A stretch of DNA of 64,000 bases from JAYZDK01 sp964604165. GTDB taxonomy: Bacteria > Myxococcota_A > UBA796 > CAJQPC01. A program made the translations under genes and the position numbers. The notes under the pieces were generated by a model. That model searched no databases, was not told the origin of the DNA, and saw nothing but the letters and a program-made list of their open reading frames with translations. Where the stretch lies: the NCBI GenBank assembly GCA_964604165.1, contig CAZRYF010000003.1:98298-162297 (forward strand), in the 5' to 3' direction. Numbering within the stretch: the first letter of the stretch is position 1; every line of letters begins with the position of its first letter. This document shows positions 1 through 9,019 of this stretch, one piece after another.

Positions 1-27
1 TATACCCGGATGGAGGTGGGGGGATGA
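1..27 (+). CDS. C-terminal end of an upstream gene (partial)
   Basis: The first eight codons in frame 1 are open and end in a TGA that overlaps the ATG of the following ABC ATPase gene as ATGA. This is the usual coupling in ABC transporter operons, so the piece is probably the end of a partner subunit such as a second ATPase. Only eight residues are visible, so the identity is inferred from context alone. Confidence 0.3.
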   Translation, partial: YTRMEVGG

Positions 28-974
28 GCGAATTGGTGAAGATCAAGGGGTTGGAGAAGACCTTTCACCGCCAGGGCACCTTTCCGTGGTCTCCCAAGCA
101 GGCCGTTCGCGCGGTGCGGGGGGTGGACATCACCGTGGGGGAAGGGGAGGTCATCGCCCTCGTGGGACAGTCGGGATCCGGCAAGACAACCGTGGCCCGC
201 ATGGTCTTGGGCCTGGAGGAGCCAACGGCGGGGGAGATTCACCTGGAGGGCCGGCGCTGGGATGGTCTCCCCGAATCCCGGCGGGGTCCCCACCGAATTC
301 GCTACCAGTATGTGCCCCAGGACGCCATGAGCGCCCTGGATCCTCAGCAGAACGCCATCGAGCACGTGGTGGAGACCTTGCGGGTGCTGGGAGGGCGGGA
401 CAAGGCTTCCGCTTTCGATCAGGCCCGCCAGATGCTGGATCGGCTTGGCTTGGGGGGGCGGGCCCACGCGCTTCCGCGGCAGATGTCCGGGGGAGAACAG
501 CGGCGGGTCACTTTGGCGCGAGTGTTGGCCCTGGAACCCCGCTTGATCGTGGCGGATGAGCCCACGAGCGGCTTGGAACCTGACCGGCGCGCCGCCGTGC
601 TGCAGGACCTGGTGGGCAACCTCCCGGAGAAGGCCGGGTGCATTCTTGTGACCCACGACATGGGGGCGGCCCGTCGATGGGCTCACCGGGCGTACGTGAT
701 GCTGGAGGGAGAGGTGATCGAGGAGCTGGATCTTCGAGATGCGGATCCCGTTCATCCCTATTCCCAGATGCTGTTCGATCCCTGGTCGTTTCCGGTTCCC
801 ACAGGCGATGTTGCCTCGGCGGGGTGTCCCTTTGTGCCGGATTGCGGGCTGGCGGTGGAGCCCCTGGGCAAGCTGTGCCGGTCGAAACGTCCGGGCCTGG
901 GGGTGGTGGGAGTCGGGGAGCATCGGGTAGCCTGCCATCACCACGCGCCCGCAAACCGGTCGGGGGAGACATGA
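24..974 (+). CDS. ABC transporter ATP-binding protein, oligopeptide/dipeptide type (OppF/DppF-like)
   Basis: This 316-residue cytoplasmic ATPase would energise an ABC importer of peptides or related solutes. Visible motifs are Walker A GQSGSGKTT (about residues 48-56), the signature MSGGEQRR (from about 154), and Walker B LIVADEP with the following TSGLEP D-loop region (about 174-185). The C-terminus has HPYSQML followed by a Cys-containing tail (CPFVPDC, then further Cys and a CHHH end), as in the oligopeptide ATPase C-terminal extension. A GGAGGTGG ribosome site precedes the ATG. The stop overlaps the next gene by ATGA. No permease is in the window, so the transporter must extend upstream. 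Family assignment is solid; the substrate is not determinable. Confidence 0.9.
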   Translation: MSELVKIKGLEKTFHRQGTFPWSPKQAVRAVRGVDITVGEGEVIALVGQSGSGKTTVARMVLGLEEPTAGEIHLEGRRWDGLPESRRGPHRIRYQYVPQDAMSALDPQQNAIEHVVETLRVLGGRDKASAFDQARQMLDRLGLGGRAHALPRQMSGGEQRRVTLARVLALEPRLIVADEPTSGLEPDRRAAVLQDLVGNLPEKAGCILVTHDMGAARRWAHRAYVMLEGEVIEELDLRDADPVHPYSQMLFDPWSFPVPTGDVASAGCPFVPDCGLAVEPLGKLCRSKRPGLGVVGVGEHRVACHHHAPANRSGET

Positions 975-2170
975 GGAGAAGCTCGATGTGGAAGTCATGG
1001 AGGGTGCGGATTGTCCTGGGGGCACCCCTGGCGCTGTGGTTGTCGTGGGCGCCGGTGGCCTGGGCCGGGGAGCTGGAAGCAGCGGAAGCTGCACGACTTT
1101 CCGAGGAAATGCGGACCCTGGCGGCCCGCAATGCCTGGGAAGGGGTGGAAGGCGACTTTCAACAGTTGTTGGCCCTTGAGCGAAAAGGACAGTCCATTTC
1201 GCCCCAGGACTGGGTTCTGGGGGCCCAGTCGGCGCGAGGCGTGGGAAACATGGCTGCGTGTCGAGCGCGGTTGGCCAGGTCCGTGGATCTGTCACCCACC
1301 GGAGAAGACATCAACTGGCTCTCTCAGATTGATGGGACTTTCGGGGCGGTGGATCTCAGCGCCGACAAGACGCTTCTTCCCCGGCCAAAGCTCAAGGCAA
1401 CGGTGATGCCCTTCATTCCCGACCAGCGGCAGGCCATCGAATTCGCCCGGGCGGCGGTCGAGAAGACCATGGACTTCAAGGGGCTTGTGCCAGCGGGGGA
1501 GTACACCTATGGGGGTGAAACGCTGCAGGTGGTGCCCGGCGGTGAGGCTGTGGTGCTTCATCTGGAGGCGTCGGTGATTCAGCGATCGGGGGATGCGCCC
1601 TTCAAGTTTGCGTTTCTGGGTCCAAGGGTTGAGGTCGGGGGTGCCTTTACCCAGGGGGGACAAGTGGCGGACAGCGTGGATGCACCTCCGTCTTTTGGAG
1701 GCATGGGCATTCGCAGTGGATTGGGCCTGGAGGCCGGGCTGAATCCCCGACTGGGGGTCTATGCGCTCGTTGGCTACCACGGGCTCACAGCGAAGATTGA
1801 CAATGGCAACACCGCGGCGATCGAGGGGACTGAGAACTTTTCGGGGCACACCCTTCGCCTGGGATTCCTGTCGCTGGGTGCCAGCTATCGCCTCGGAGGC
1901 TTGCGTGTGGGGGGGGGGCCGGTGGTGGGCATGGGCGTGGCACAGGCCATGAACGAGGATGACGCCGCCCAAGCGCTTCTGTGGGTTACCAAGGGTCCCA
2001 TGGCGGCCATTGGCGGGGGCTTGTCGGCTGGATATGCAGTGCTTCCCCTCGGAACATCCCTGGAGCTTTTGGTGTCCCTGTCCGGGGGCGCCCAACATGA
2101 CTCCCAACGGCTCTATCCCTGGGGCCAGGCTGCTCTCGTGGTGGCCCCTTCGACCCCGAGCAGTGAGTAG
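971..2170 (+). CDS. Exported protein with probable outer-membrane barrel C-terminus
   Basis: The product is 399 residues. The ATG at 971 overlaps the stop of the ABC ATPase (ATGA), which favours it over longer in-frame starts. A signal peptide is evident: basic start, hydrophobic stretch, then APVAWAG. Residues 30-120 look helical and may bind or scaffold. The second half alternates Gly-rich amphipathic strands (for example LGLEAGLNPRLGVYALVGY and LGASYRLGGLRVGGG), suggesting an outer-membrane beta-barrel. I do not recognise a named family. Being translationally coupled to the ATPase and to the following propeller gene suggests one transcript for envelope functions. Confidence 0.65.
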   Translation: MRRSSMWKSWRVRIVLGAPLALWLSWAPVAWAGELEAAEAARLSEEMRTLAARNAWEGVEGDFQQLLALERKGQSISPQDWVLGAQSARGVGNMAACRARLARSVDLSPTGEDINWLSQIDGTFGAVDLSADKTLLPRPKLKATVMPFIPDQRQAIEFARAAVEKTMDFKGLVPAGEYTYGGETLQVVPGGEAVVLHLEASVIQRSGDAPFKFAFLGPRVEVGGAFTQGGQVADSVDAPPSFGGMGIRSGLGLEAGLNPRLGVYALVGYHGLTAKIDNGNTAAIEGTENFSGHTLRLGFLSLGASYRLGGLRVGGGPVVGMGVAQAMNEDDAAQALLWVTKGPMAAIGGGLSAGYAVLPLGTSLELLVSLSGGAQHDSQRLYPWGQAALVVAPSTPSSE

Positions 2171-3192
2171 ATGATGCGCAGGATGTGGATGCTCTTTTTG
2201 GCTGGAACCTGCCTGGTAGGCTCCGCCTCTGCGGTGGAGGTGCAGAGCCGGGACGGGGGCCACGTACAGAATCCAGTGTTCTCTCCCGATGGAAAGTGGA
2301 TCGCGTTTGAGATCAATGATCTTGGCAACACGGTGGACCTCTGGGTGGCTGCCTTCAAAGGAGGGGCAGCGACGGGGGCGCGCCAGCTGAAGATTCCCGG
2401 TGCAAGCAGTAGCTTTGGGGGGGGGGGGGTTNNNNNNNNNNCGAAGGCGCCAATCCCGGGGGCGATCTGCGCATTTACTACGCCTCTCCCGCGGGCGGTG
2501 CGCCGGCCGAGTTCATTCCGTCGAACACCCTTCAGGGCAACCTGACTGCACCCACGATCTCCGCCGATGGCGCCCGGTTTGCGTTTGTGTCGGACTCCAC
2601 GGGAAAGGGCGACATCTACGTGTGGAACCTGGCGGGGGGCGGGGCGCCCCAGACGGCCTCGCCCAGCCCGAACTCTGAGAACTTCCCAGCATTCAACGCT
2701 GGGGGCGACAAGGTGGCCTTTTCCCGCAAGAGCAATGGGACTGAAGGGGTCTTTCATTGGACGGATGCCGGCGGGGGAGTGGTGTATGCCGGTTCCGGGG
2801 ACCAAACGCGGCCCGTCTGGTCCGGGGACTCGGTGGTGTTTTTTTCCAGTGAGCGGGGGGCAGGTACCTGGGACATCGCAATGGCGGCACCGGGAGGGGG
2901 GCGCTCGGTGGTGGTGCGGGACGTGAAGCTCCCAGCGCGATCAGCGCCGTCGATCTCTCCGGATGGGGACTTGGTGTTGTGGGTCAGCTCTGAACCTGCC
3001 AAGGCCGGGAGCATTATGGTGAGTAAGCTCGATGGAGGGGGCACCAAGGAGATCGAGACCGGCATGGTGGCCTGCGGGGAGCCGTCTTTGATCGAGGTGG
3101 GAGGACAGTTCTTTCTGGCGTTCACCGCACTTCCCCCCGAGGGATCCGACTGGCGGAGGCTTCACGTCATCAACGTGACCGGTCGGTTGTAG
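2171..3192 (+). CDS. PD40/TolB-like beta-propeller protein, interrupted by assembly gap
   Basis: The gene begins directly after the preceding stop with a signal peptide (MMRRMWMLFLAG...SASA) and PD40-type propeller motifs (NPVFSPDGKWIAFE; later ISADGARFAFVSD; FPAFNAGGDKVAFSR; SISPDGDLVLWVSS). The first part is in frame 2 and the part after the 10-N gap is in frame 1, so the two pieces are one gene split by missing sequence of unknown length. PD40/WD40-like repeats occur in TolB and in many periplasmic propellers that bind protein partners. The window shows at least four blades. The specific role is unknown. It precedes an OmpA-domain gene, which fits a Tol/Pal-like envelope setting, but that link is inference. 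Confidence 0.7.
2417..2441. other. G13 homopolymer next to a 10-base assembly gap
   Basis: Thirteen consecutive G bases (2417-2429) and TT run into ten Ns (2432-2441). The reading frame changes across the gap. The run is probably a read artefact or a hard-to-sequence tract at a contig end, not a biological feature. Confidence 0.85.
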
Positions 3193-3201
3193 GGGACCCC
3201 G

Positions 3202-4188
3202 ATGGTGCTGTGGCTACTGGGTCTGGCGCACGCGGGAGATCTGGGGTTTGGTTTTGTGCCGTCGCCAGGGCCCGGGGAGAAGCCGGGCTTGTTGGTGACG
3301 CCGCCCCGGCCGGTGGAGCGAATGATCGTGGACTGCGTGGTTGGGGGACGGACCTTTTCGTGGGATGAGCGGAGCCTGCCGGCGGGGAAGATGCAGAGGT
3401 TTGAGTGGCCCCGGGACACGTCCCAGACCCATGCAGACTGTGAGGTCCAGGTCGTGTTTCAGGATGGCGCAGCGGAGATGGCGAACCTTCCCATTGACTG
3501 GGGCTATGGGGCTGCGTTGAAGGTTGATCTGTCTCGTGCCGAGGCCGATCTGAAGCAGCACACGGTGCGTGTGGATGTGACCGCGTGGGTGGATCGTGCA
3601 GAGGTGGTGGCGTTCGGTGCGAGGCGGGTATTGCTTGGAAAGGACGTGATTCCGATTCAGGCGGGGCCGGGGCGTATTGAGGTGCCCTGGGTGGGGGACC
3701 CCGCCAAGGTGGTGCTTCTCGATGTGACCCTGCATGGGGAGAGGGCCTGGTCCGGGTTTACGTTTTCTCCATGGTTCCTGGATGTACCCCACGACGATGT
3801 GCACTTCGCGACAGATTCGGATTTGATTGAGGCCACCGAGGAGCACAAGCTGGAGCGAACCCTCGCGGACCTGAACGACGTGATGGACCAGTACGGGGAG
3901 ATCGTGCCGGTGCAGCTCTACATTGGGGGTTGCACGGATACGGTGGGGGACCGGGCCAGCAACAAGAGCCTGTCTCGTCGGCGAGCCCGGGCGATCGCCC
4001 GTTGGCTTCGGAGTCACGGCTACGGCGGGCCGATCTTCTATTCGGGGTTCGGCGAGGACTGGCTGGCCGTGGGCACCGGCGACAGCGTCGATGAACAAGC
4101 CAACCGCCGCGCGGTCTACATGGTTGGCGCCAGCGCTCCACCTCGCGGAAGCGGCGTCCCCGCCACAAACTGGACCCAGGTCCCCTGA
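3202..4188 (+). CDS. OmpA-family C-terminal domain protein
   Basis: This 328-residue exported protein probably anchors the outer membrane to peptidoglycan. The N-terminus is a very short signal-like segment (MVLWLLGLAHAG). The middle is beta-rich and unassigned. Residues about 220-315 form an OmpA/MotB-like domain: VQLYIGGCTDTVGDRASNKSLS, then RRARAIARWL and a conserved final segment ANRRAVYM, which corresponds to the family's NRRVE-type helix. The gene starts 9 bases after the propeller gene and so is likely in the same operon. The usual peptidoglycan-contacting Asp and Arg positions look present (TDTVGD and NRRA). The exact substrate is unverified. Confidence 0.8.
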   Translation: MVLWLLGLAHAGDLGFGFVPSPGPGEKPGLLVTPPRPVERMIVDCVVGGRTFSWDERSLPAGKMQRFEWPRDTSQTHADCEVQVVFQDGAAEMANLPIDWGYGAALKVDLSRAEADLKQHTVRVDVTAWVDRAEVVAFGARRVLLGKDVIPIQAGPGRIEVPWVGDPAKVVLLDVTLHGERAWSGFTFSPWFLDVPHDDVHFATDSDLIEATEEHKLERTLADLNDVMDQYGEIVPVQLYIGGCTDTVGDRASNKSLSRRRARAIARWLRSHGYGGPIFYSGFGEDWLAVGTGDSVDEQANRRAVYMVGASAPPRGSGVPATNWTQVP

Positions 4189-4264
4189 TCGGCCCATTCC
4201 GGGGGGAGATAGGCCCCCCCCCCCCCCCCCATTCGGGCTGATTTGTTCGCCCTGTTTTTGGGAC
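4189..4264. other. Short convergent intergenic region with C17 tract
   Basis: Between two convergent genes lies a run of GGGGGG (4201-4206) followed by seventeen C bases (4214-4230). The G6 and C-run could pair as a hairpin terminator on either strand. The C17 run could equally be a sequencing artefact like the G13 run at 2417. Confidence 0.5.
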
Positions 4265-6889
4265 TTAGAACACCGTCCCAATTCCGATCGCCACGGCCTG
4301 CTGGCGGTCCTGCATCTGGGCGGTGGAATCATTGGATTCGAACTCCATGGTTCTCCAGTCCAAGTCGGCCCGGGTGGATACATAGGTGCCGGGAAGCAAG
4401 ACGTTCAGCGGGATGTCCAGGCGCAAGCCGGCCCAGGTGTCCACGGGCCAAAACCCGGAGCCGGCCAATGTCTCGCCGCCCTCGATGCGAAAGCGCCACC
4501 GATAGTAGTCCCAGCCCGCTGCGCCGCTGACCCGCAACCCCCAGACAGGTACGTCGAGCAGGTGGAGCCGGGTCTGTCCCTCATCTGCATAGCGAAAGAT
4601 GAGCACGTCGGACCGGTGACCGCCGAGGCCGGCTTCTGCACGAAGAGCACCCTCGGTGGCGTAGCGCCACCTCAGTCCAACGGCCAGCGAGCCCGGCCGG
4701 CCGGCTGTGACCACCTCCTCGCTCACATCGGGGCGTGTGCTGCCACGCCAACGTGTTTCCAGGCCGAATCGGCCCTTGCGGGGCCAAAGCTCAGCGCGAG
4801 CGGAAAGGCCCAGGCTTCGGTCGGGTGTTTCGGCGCCAAACCCTGCCTCGGTAGGAAACACGCCTGCCGACTCAGACACCACCGACTGGCGCCAGGAGAG
4901 GTCCATGGTCTGCACTTCCAACAAGCCAAAGCTGGGACCTGTGGGCTGCTTGCGAGGGGGGCGGGGCAAAGGCGCCGCCGCTACGGGGGCGGAGGCTTCC
5001 GGTCCCTTGGCGGGCTCCGCTGGCGCGGGCGCTTCCACAGGCTTGGGCGGCGGAGCGGTGGCCTCTTCTTCCGGCACGCCTGTCCTAAGCCACTCCAAGG
5101 CTGCTGCGAACGAGGGGCCTGTCGCCTCTTTCACCGCCACGGCCACCTGGGGGTCAGCATCGGCGCGGTTGATCGCAAGGCGCGGGAACAGCGCTTGCCA
5201 GGTGTCATTCAGCTCCACCACCTGCTTCGACCCGGTGGGCTGGGGGCGGGGTGCCATGTCTTCGGTAAGCCACAGGGTCGTGTGGGCGTGGATTTCTCCG
5301 ATGCTTGCCTGGATCACCACGGGGCCCGGCGTCGTGCCCGGCCGCACAATCACGGTCTGGGTGCCGTCTTTGCCGGTCTTCAGCGTGTGATGCACTTCCG
5401 CGTCCCCCGCCAGTATGGCCACCTCCACGGTCTCCCCGGGTACAGGCAAGCCGTACGGGTCGACCGCCGCCACGCGAACACCTCCGACCCTTCCCGGCTG
5501 AAGTGCGTGGACTGTGGGCCAGATAAGCACGCGGCTTGCGGCCATGGTCGAGGCAGGCAGAACCGGCTCGGCCTCGGCGATGACCCGAGACACGCCCCCC
5601 CCAGGCCGCAGCCACCAGTCTGTGAGACCCGTGGCCGGGGACTTGGGCCCGGAGACGACCTGCGCACCGGACACCACCAGCTTCACCTTGTTGGGCAGGG
5701 CTGTGCCTTGCAAGTCGGACACACGGGCTTGGACTCGCAGGTCCTCCAGCCCTTCGGAGAGCTCTGTAGCGTCGGAAGAAAGGGACAGAAGGGGAAGATC
5801 AGCCACCACGTTGACCGTGATCCGGGCGGTGCGATCCCCCGCGGTTGCCTCGACGACCCAGGGTCCGGGCCGGGAAGGCACTGTGTATTGCACCCGGTAG
5901 AGCCCTCCGCCCAGGTTTTCAAACCTGCCACCAGTCTTCAACACCAGCGGCGCATCCTCCCAGGGATCGCCTCCTGGATGCACTGCGGCCAGGTGCAGGG
6001 TCAATACCCTTCCAACGGGTACCCCGGTGGGCACTGGAAAAAACGCGATCTCCCGGGTGGCCCCGGGGTGGATCGTCACCTCACTTGAGGTCTTGCGGGA
6101 ACCTTCCGCCACGGCCTCCAGGGTACCGGTCGGGTGTGCGGGGTCCAGGTGCACGTCAAAGGAGACGCGGCCTGCTGCATCCGCGGCGGTGGGTCCGTAG
6201 GTGCGCTGCCCCACGGTCAGCACGTTCTGGGAGCCCCAGCTTGTCTCAAAAGTCCGGCGATGGGTCACCAAGAGCGGAATCGCGACCATGCCGACGGCCT
6301 CCCCGCCGGATGAAGGGTCGGTCAACAGAACCAGGTCCGTGGCAGGGCCCCCCAAGCGGGTGGGAGGCTCGTACCGGCCCAGCCATCCATCCTCCAGGGG
6401 CGCAGGACCTTGGATGGATCCCAGCTGTGGGGAGGCCAGCAGGGGTCGGTCGGCCACCCCCAGTCGATGGGCCCCCAGAGGTGCCACCTGGATGCTCGCC
6501 CCGCCCTGTCCGTGGACCAGCTCCGTGGGCGCTGCTTCGACGGAGAGGCTTCCGAAGGAGGGGGGCAGCAGCTCCAGCGTCAGCTTTTCCTCCAGCTGGA
6601 TCCCACCTTTGACCGACAGGTGGATTTCGCTGGTGCCTGCCTGATCCACAGCCCGGGGGACCACCTCGAACCGCACGATTCCCGGCCCAGGCACGGACAC
6701 CTTTCGCACCAGCACCTTGCGCCCCTTGATCTGCACTGAGTCTTCCGGGGAAATGCCCGGCACCCAGATCTCCAGGGTCGTACCCGTGGTGCCGTCCGCC
6801 CACACGGGCTCCGCGTGCAGCAACTCCACGTCAGCGGCCCATGCGGGAGCCGACAACAAGAACAACAGAACCGAGCCACCCCAGGTCAT
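4265..6889 (-). CDS. Large exported Ig-like/outer-membrane barrel protein
   Basis: The product is 874 residues. The ATG at 6889 starts a clear signal peptide (MTWGGSVLLFLLSAPAWA), so the longer in-frame extension upstream is rejected. Residues 20 to about 580 are beta-rich with repeated Ig-like character (for example LTLHLAAVHPGGDPWEDAPLV, and RPGPWVVEATAGDRTARITVNV, typical of invasin-like or filamin-like Ig folds). A Pro/Ala-rich linker (PPPKPVEAPAPAEPAKG) follows. The final 230 residues look like membrane beta-strands and end in Phe (GIGTVF), the usual outer-membrane insertion signal. I infer an adhesin or surface receptor. No named family was recognised with certainty. Confidence 0.65.
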   Translation of the reverse strand: MTWGGSVLLFLLSAPAWAADVELLHAEPVWADGTTGTTLEIWVPGISPEDSVQIKGRKVLVRKVSVPGPGIVRFEVVPRAVDQAGTSEIHLSVKGGIQLEEKLTLELLPPSFGSLSVEAAPTELVHGQGGASIQVAPLGAHRLGVADRPLLASPQLGSIQGPAPLEDGWLGRYEPPTRLGGPATDLVLLTDPSSGGEAVGMVAIPLLVTHRRTFETSWGSQNVLTVGQRTYGPTAADAAGRVSFDVHLDPAHPTGTLEAVAEGSRKTSSEVTIHPGATREIAFFPVPTGVPVGRVLTLHLAAVHPGGDPWEDAPLVLKTGGRFENLGGGLYRVQYTVPSRPGPWVVEATAGDRTARITVNVVADLPLLSLSSDATELSEGLEDLRVQARVSDLQGTALPNKVKLVVSGAQVVSGPKSPATGLTDWWLRPGGGVSRVIAEAEPVLPASTMAASRVLIWPTVHALQPGRVGGVRVAAVDPYGLPVPGETVEVAILAGDAEVHHTLKTGKDGTQTVIVRPGTTPGPVVIQASIGEIHAHTTLWLTEDMAPRPQPTGSKQVVELNDTWQALFPRLAINRADADPQVAVAVKEATGPSFAAALEWLRTGVPEEEATAPPPKPVEAPAPAEPAKGPEASAPVAAAPLPRPPRKQPTGPSFGLLEVQTMDLSWRQSVVSESAGVFPTEAGFGAETPDRSLGLSARAELWPRKGRFGLETRWRGSTRPDVSEEVVTAGRPGSLAVGLRWRYATEGALRAEAGLGGHRSDVLIFRYADEGQTRLHLLDVPVWGLRVSGAAGWDYYRWRFRIEGGETLAGSGFWPVDTWAGLRLDIPLNVLLPGTYVSTRADLDWRTMEFESNDSTAQMQDRQQAVAIGIGTVF

Positions 6890-6943
6890 CGTGGGCCATC
6901 CTACGCCAGTCGGTAGGGGTTCTGCGCGATACTGGGGTAGTCG

Positions 6944-8056
6944 ATGACGGTTTTTCTCCTTTCCTCCCCCTCGATTTTCTTGTGGGGATGCGTAGAGCCG
7001 GAGCTTCCCGCCGGCGCCTGGAGCCCCGGCGACGTGCACGTGCACTCGAGTCTGGGCAGCAACGACACGGACGGCCTGGGCACCCCCGAGGCGCTGGGGC
7101 CCGCCATGGAGGCAGCTGGGTTGGAGTGGGTGGTGCTTACGGATCACTCGAATTCAGCGGGATCCATGCATTGTGAGGATGTGGAGGACTGCCCCAACCT
7201 GGGCCCGGAGTTTGTGGAGGCCGACTGGCCTGAAGGCGTCTTCGCAGGCTCGGAGATCTCCCTGATCCACGACCTGGACGAGACCCTGATTCCCAACGGG
7301 CACATCGGCTGCGTGGCCGAGAATGGTGCGAGCTTTCCCGGCCTGGATCACTTTACCGACCGCCCGGCCGGGTCCCTGGAAGGAGCGGATGCGGTGCGGC
7401 AATGCCACGAGGCCGGCGGGTGGGCCATTATCAACCACCCCTACGCGGCGGCCGGATGGATCGCCTATGACTTCACCAGCGAGACCTTCGACGCCCTGGA
7501 GGTCTACAACGGTGGCGCCCGGTTTGACGCCTGGGACCACCAGACGCTCACCGCCTGGGAACAGCGGGTAAAGGACGGTCGCAGTGTGGTGCCGGTGGGG
7601 GGGTCGGACTGTCATCGGTGGAGCGTGGAGCCGCCGGGGGACGGGCTCACGAACCCGGCGCTGGGCTGGCCGACCACCTGGGTGCACGTGCGCGAGGGAG
7701 AGACCCCCATCGACGCGCTGATGGCGGGCCGCGTGGTGATCGCCGAGCCGGGCACGGAGCTCTCGGTGACGGCCTTCAACAAGGTGGGAGTCATCGGTCC
7801 TGGGGAGTCGATTCGCGGTCCCGTGACCATTCGCATCCAGGCATCGACCCAGGAGCCGAACCGCATCGTGGAGCTTCGAGAGGTCGGAGGGGACAGCGTG
7901 GTCACTCGCCCCCTCACCGCAGAAGAACTCATCTTCGAGCGGGAGGTGGAGGACGGGGTCTTCTATGTCCGGGTCTGGACCACAGACTTTGACCCCCACC
8001 TGGACGAGGGAGGCATGGCGCTGACCGCAGCCCTGATCATTGAGGAAGCGCCTTGA
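6944..8056 (+). CDS. PHP-domain metallohydrolase lipoprotein (CehA/McbA-like)
   Basis: The 370-residue product has a lipoprotein-type N-terminus (FLWGC, Cys16) and PHP-fold metal-site motifs: GDVHVHS (about 28-34), LTDHSN (about 66), NHPYA (about 166) and GGSDCHRW (about 223). CehA/McbA proteins hydrolyse carbamates and related esters or phosphoesters, but most family members have unknown substrates. The C-terminal 90 residues are beta-rich and may be a small Ig-like domain. The stop overlaps the start of the next gene by TGATG, so the hydrolase that follows is probably co-translated. Family membership is strong; the substrate is unknown. Confidence 0.85.
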   Translation: MTVFLLSSPSIFLWGCVEPELPAGAWSPGDVHVHSSLGSNDTDGLGTPEALGPAMEAAGLEWVVLTDHSNSAGSMHCEDVEDCPNLGPEFVEADWPEGVFAGSEISLIHDLDETLIPNGHIGCVAENGASFPGLDHFTDRPAGSLEGADAVRQCHEAGGWAIINHPYAAAGWIAYDFTSETFDALEVYNGGARFDAWDHQTLTAWEQRVKDGRSVVPVGGSDCHRWSVEPPGDGLTNPALGWPTTWVHVREGETPIDALMAGRVVIAEPGTELSVTAFNKVGVIGPGESIRGPVTIRIQASTQEPNRIVELREVGGDSVVTRPLTAEELIFEREVEDGVFYVRVWTTDFDPHLDEGGMALTAALIIEEAP

Positions 8057-9012
8057 TGTATGTGGGCGCGTATGCCACCGCCTGGGGAATCGAGGGGTTG
8101 GCCCGGACCTTGCGTTTTCTTCCCAACGCCCAGCCCGCCGCCCACGGGGTCGAGCGAGTAGAGAACGTGCCCTACCGGGACACGGGCTCCAGGTGGCACC
8201 TCTGCGACGTGTACCGCCCCGAGGGAGCAGAGGGATCCCTGCCGGTGGTTCTCTACTTCCACGGGGGCGGCTTCTTCAGCCTTTCCAAGGACACCCACTG
8301 GCTGATGGCCCTGGTCCTTGCGCGGCGGGGCTACCTCGTGCTGAATTTCAGCTATCGATTGGCCCCGAAGAATCCCTATCCGGCGGCCCTGGAGGATGCC
8401 TGCGCGGCCTATGCGTGGAGTGTGGAGAACGCCCAGCGTTGGGGGGGCGACGTGACCCGGCTGGGATTGGCGGGGGAGAGCGCCGGGGCGAACCTGGTAG
8501 CGGCCTTGACTGTGGCCTGCTGTACGCAGCGACCGGAGCCGTTCTGCACCCAGGTGCGAGAGAGCGGTGTGGTGCCCCGGGCCGTGGTGCCGGCCTGCGG
8601 CATTTTTGACGTAAGCGGGGCGGCCGCCCTGGCCCAGGGACAGTCCCGCTTCCACAAAATGCGCATCATCGAGGTGCCGGAGTACCTGTTGGGTGGTGCC
8701 GACTCCGGTTCCCCGGGGGGGCTGGATCTTGCGGATCCCCTGGTGTTGTTGGAGGGCCGGCCCACCCTGCAGCAGCCTCTGCCCGACTGCTTTCTCCCCA
8801 TCGGGGGCCACGACCCGCTGGTTCCCGACTCAAACCGCATGGTCGATGCGTGGCAACAACTGGGGGGAAAAGTGGAGATGAAGACCTACGGAGAGGAGGG
8901 CCACGCCTTTCACGCCCTGGTGTGGCGGCCGCTTGCGCGGGCCTGCTGGAAGGACACCCTTGGATTCCTTGGGAACCGCCTGGAACACCCTGCTTCGATA
9001 GACGCCGAATGA
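8056..9012 (+). CDS. Alpha/beta hydrolase (HSL/acetyl-esterase-like)
   Basis: The 318-residue enzyme carries the hormone-sensitive-lipase type HGGGF oxyanion motif (about residue 69), the nucleophile elbow GESAGA (Ser about 141), an Asp in GGHDPLVP, and a C-terminal His in EEGHAFHAL. These fit a carboxylesterase acting on short acyl esters. The ATG at 8056 overlaps the preceding TGA, which decides the start over an upstream TTG. No signal peptide is visible, so it may be cytoplasmic. It is flanked by a PHP hydrolase and an FkbM methyltransferase in one apparent operon, hinting at small-molecule metabolism or decoration. This is inference. Confidence 0.85.
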   Translation: MYVGAYATAWGIEGLARTLRFLPNAQPAAHGVERVENVPYRDTGSRWHLCDVYRPEGAEGSLPVVLYFHGGGFFSLSKDTHWLMALVLARRGYLVLNFSYRLAPKNPYPAALEDACAAYAWSVENAQRWGGDVTRLGLAGESAGANLVAALTVACCTQRPEPFCTQVRESGVVPRAVVPACGIFDVSGAAALAQGQSRFHKMRIIEVPEYLLGGADSGSPGGLDLADPLVLLEGRPTLQQPLPDCFLPIGGHDPLVPDSNRMVDAWQQLGGKVEMKTYGEEGHAFHALVWRPLARACWKDTLGFLGNRLEHPASIDAE

Positions 9013-9019
9013 ACGTTTC

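Noticed and set aside
638..970. N-terminal extension of the second gene (111 extra residues)
   Set aside because: It is antisense-like overlap of the ABC ATPase gene and lacks a signal; the ATGA-coupled start at 971 fits far better.
6890..7147. 86-residue extension upstream of the large exported protein
   Set aside because: It overlaps the PHP gene on the opposite strand and precedes a clear signal peptide at 6889.
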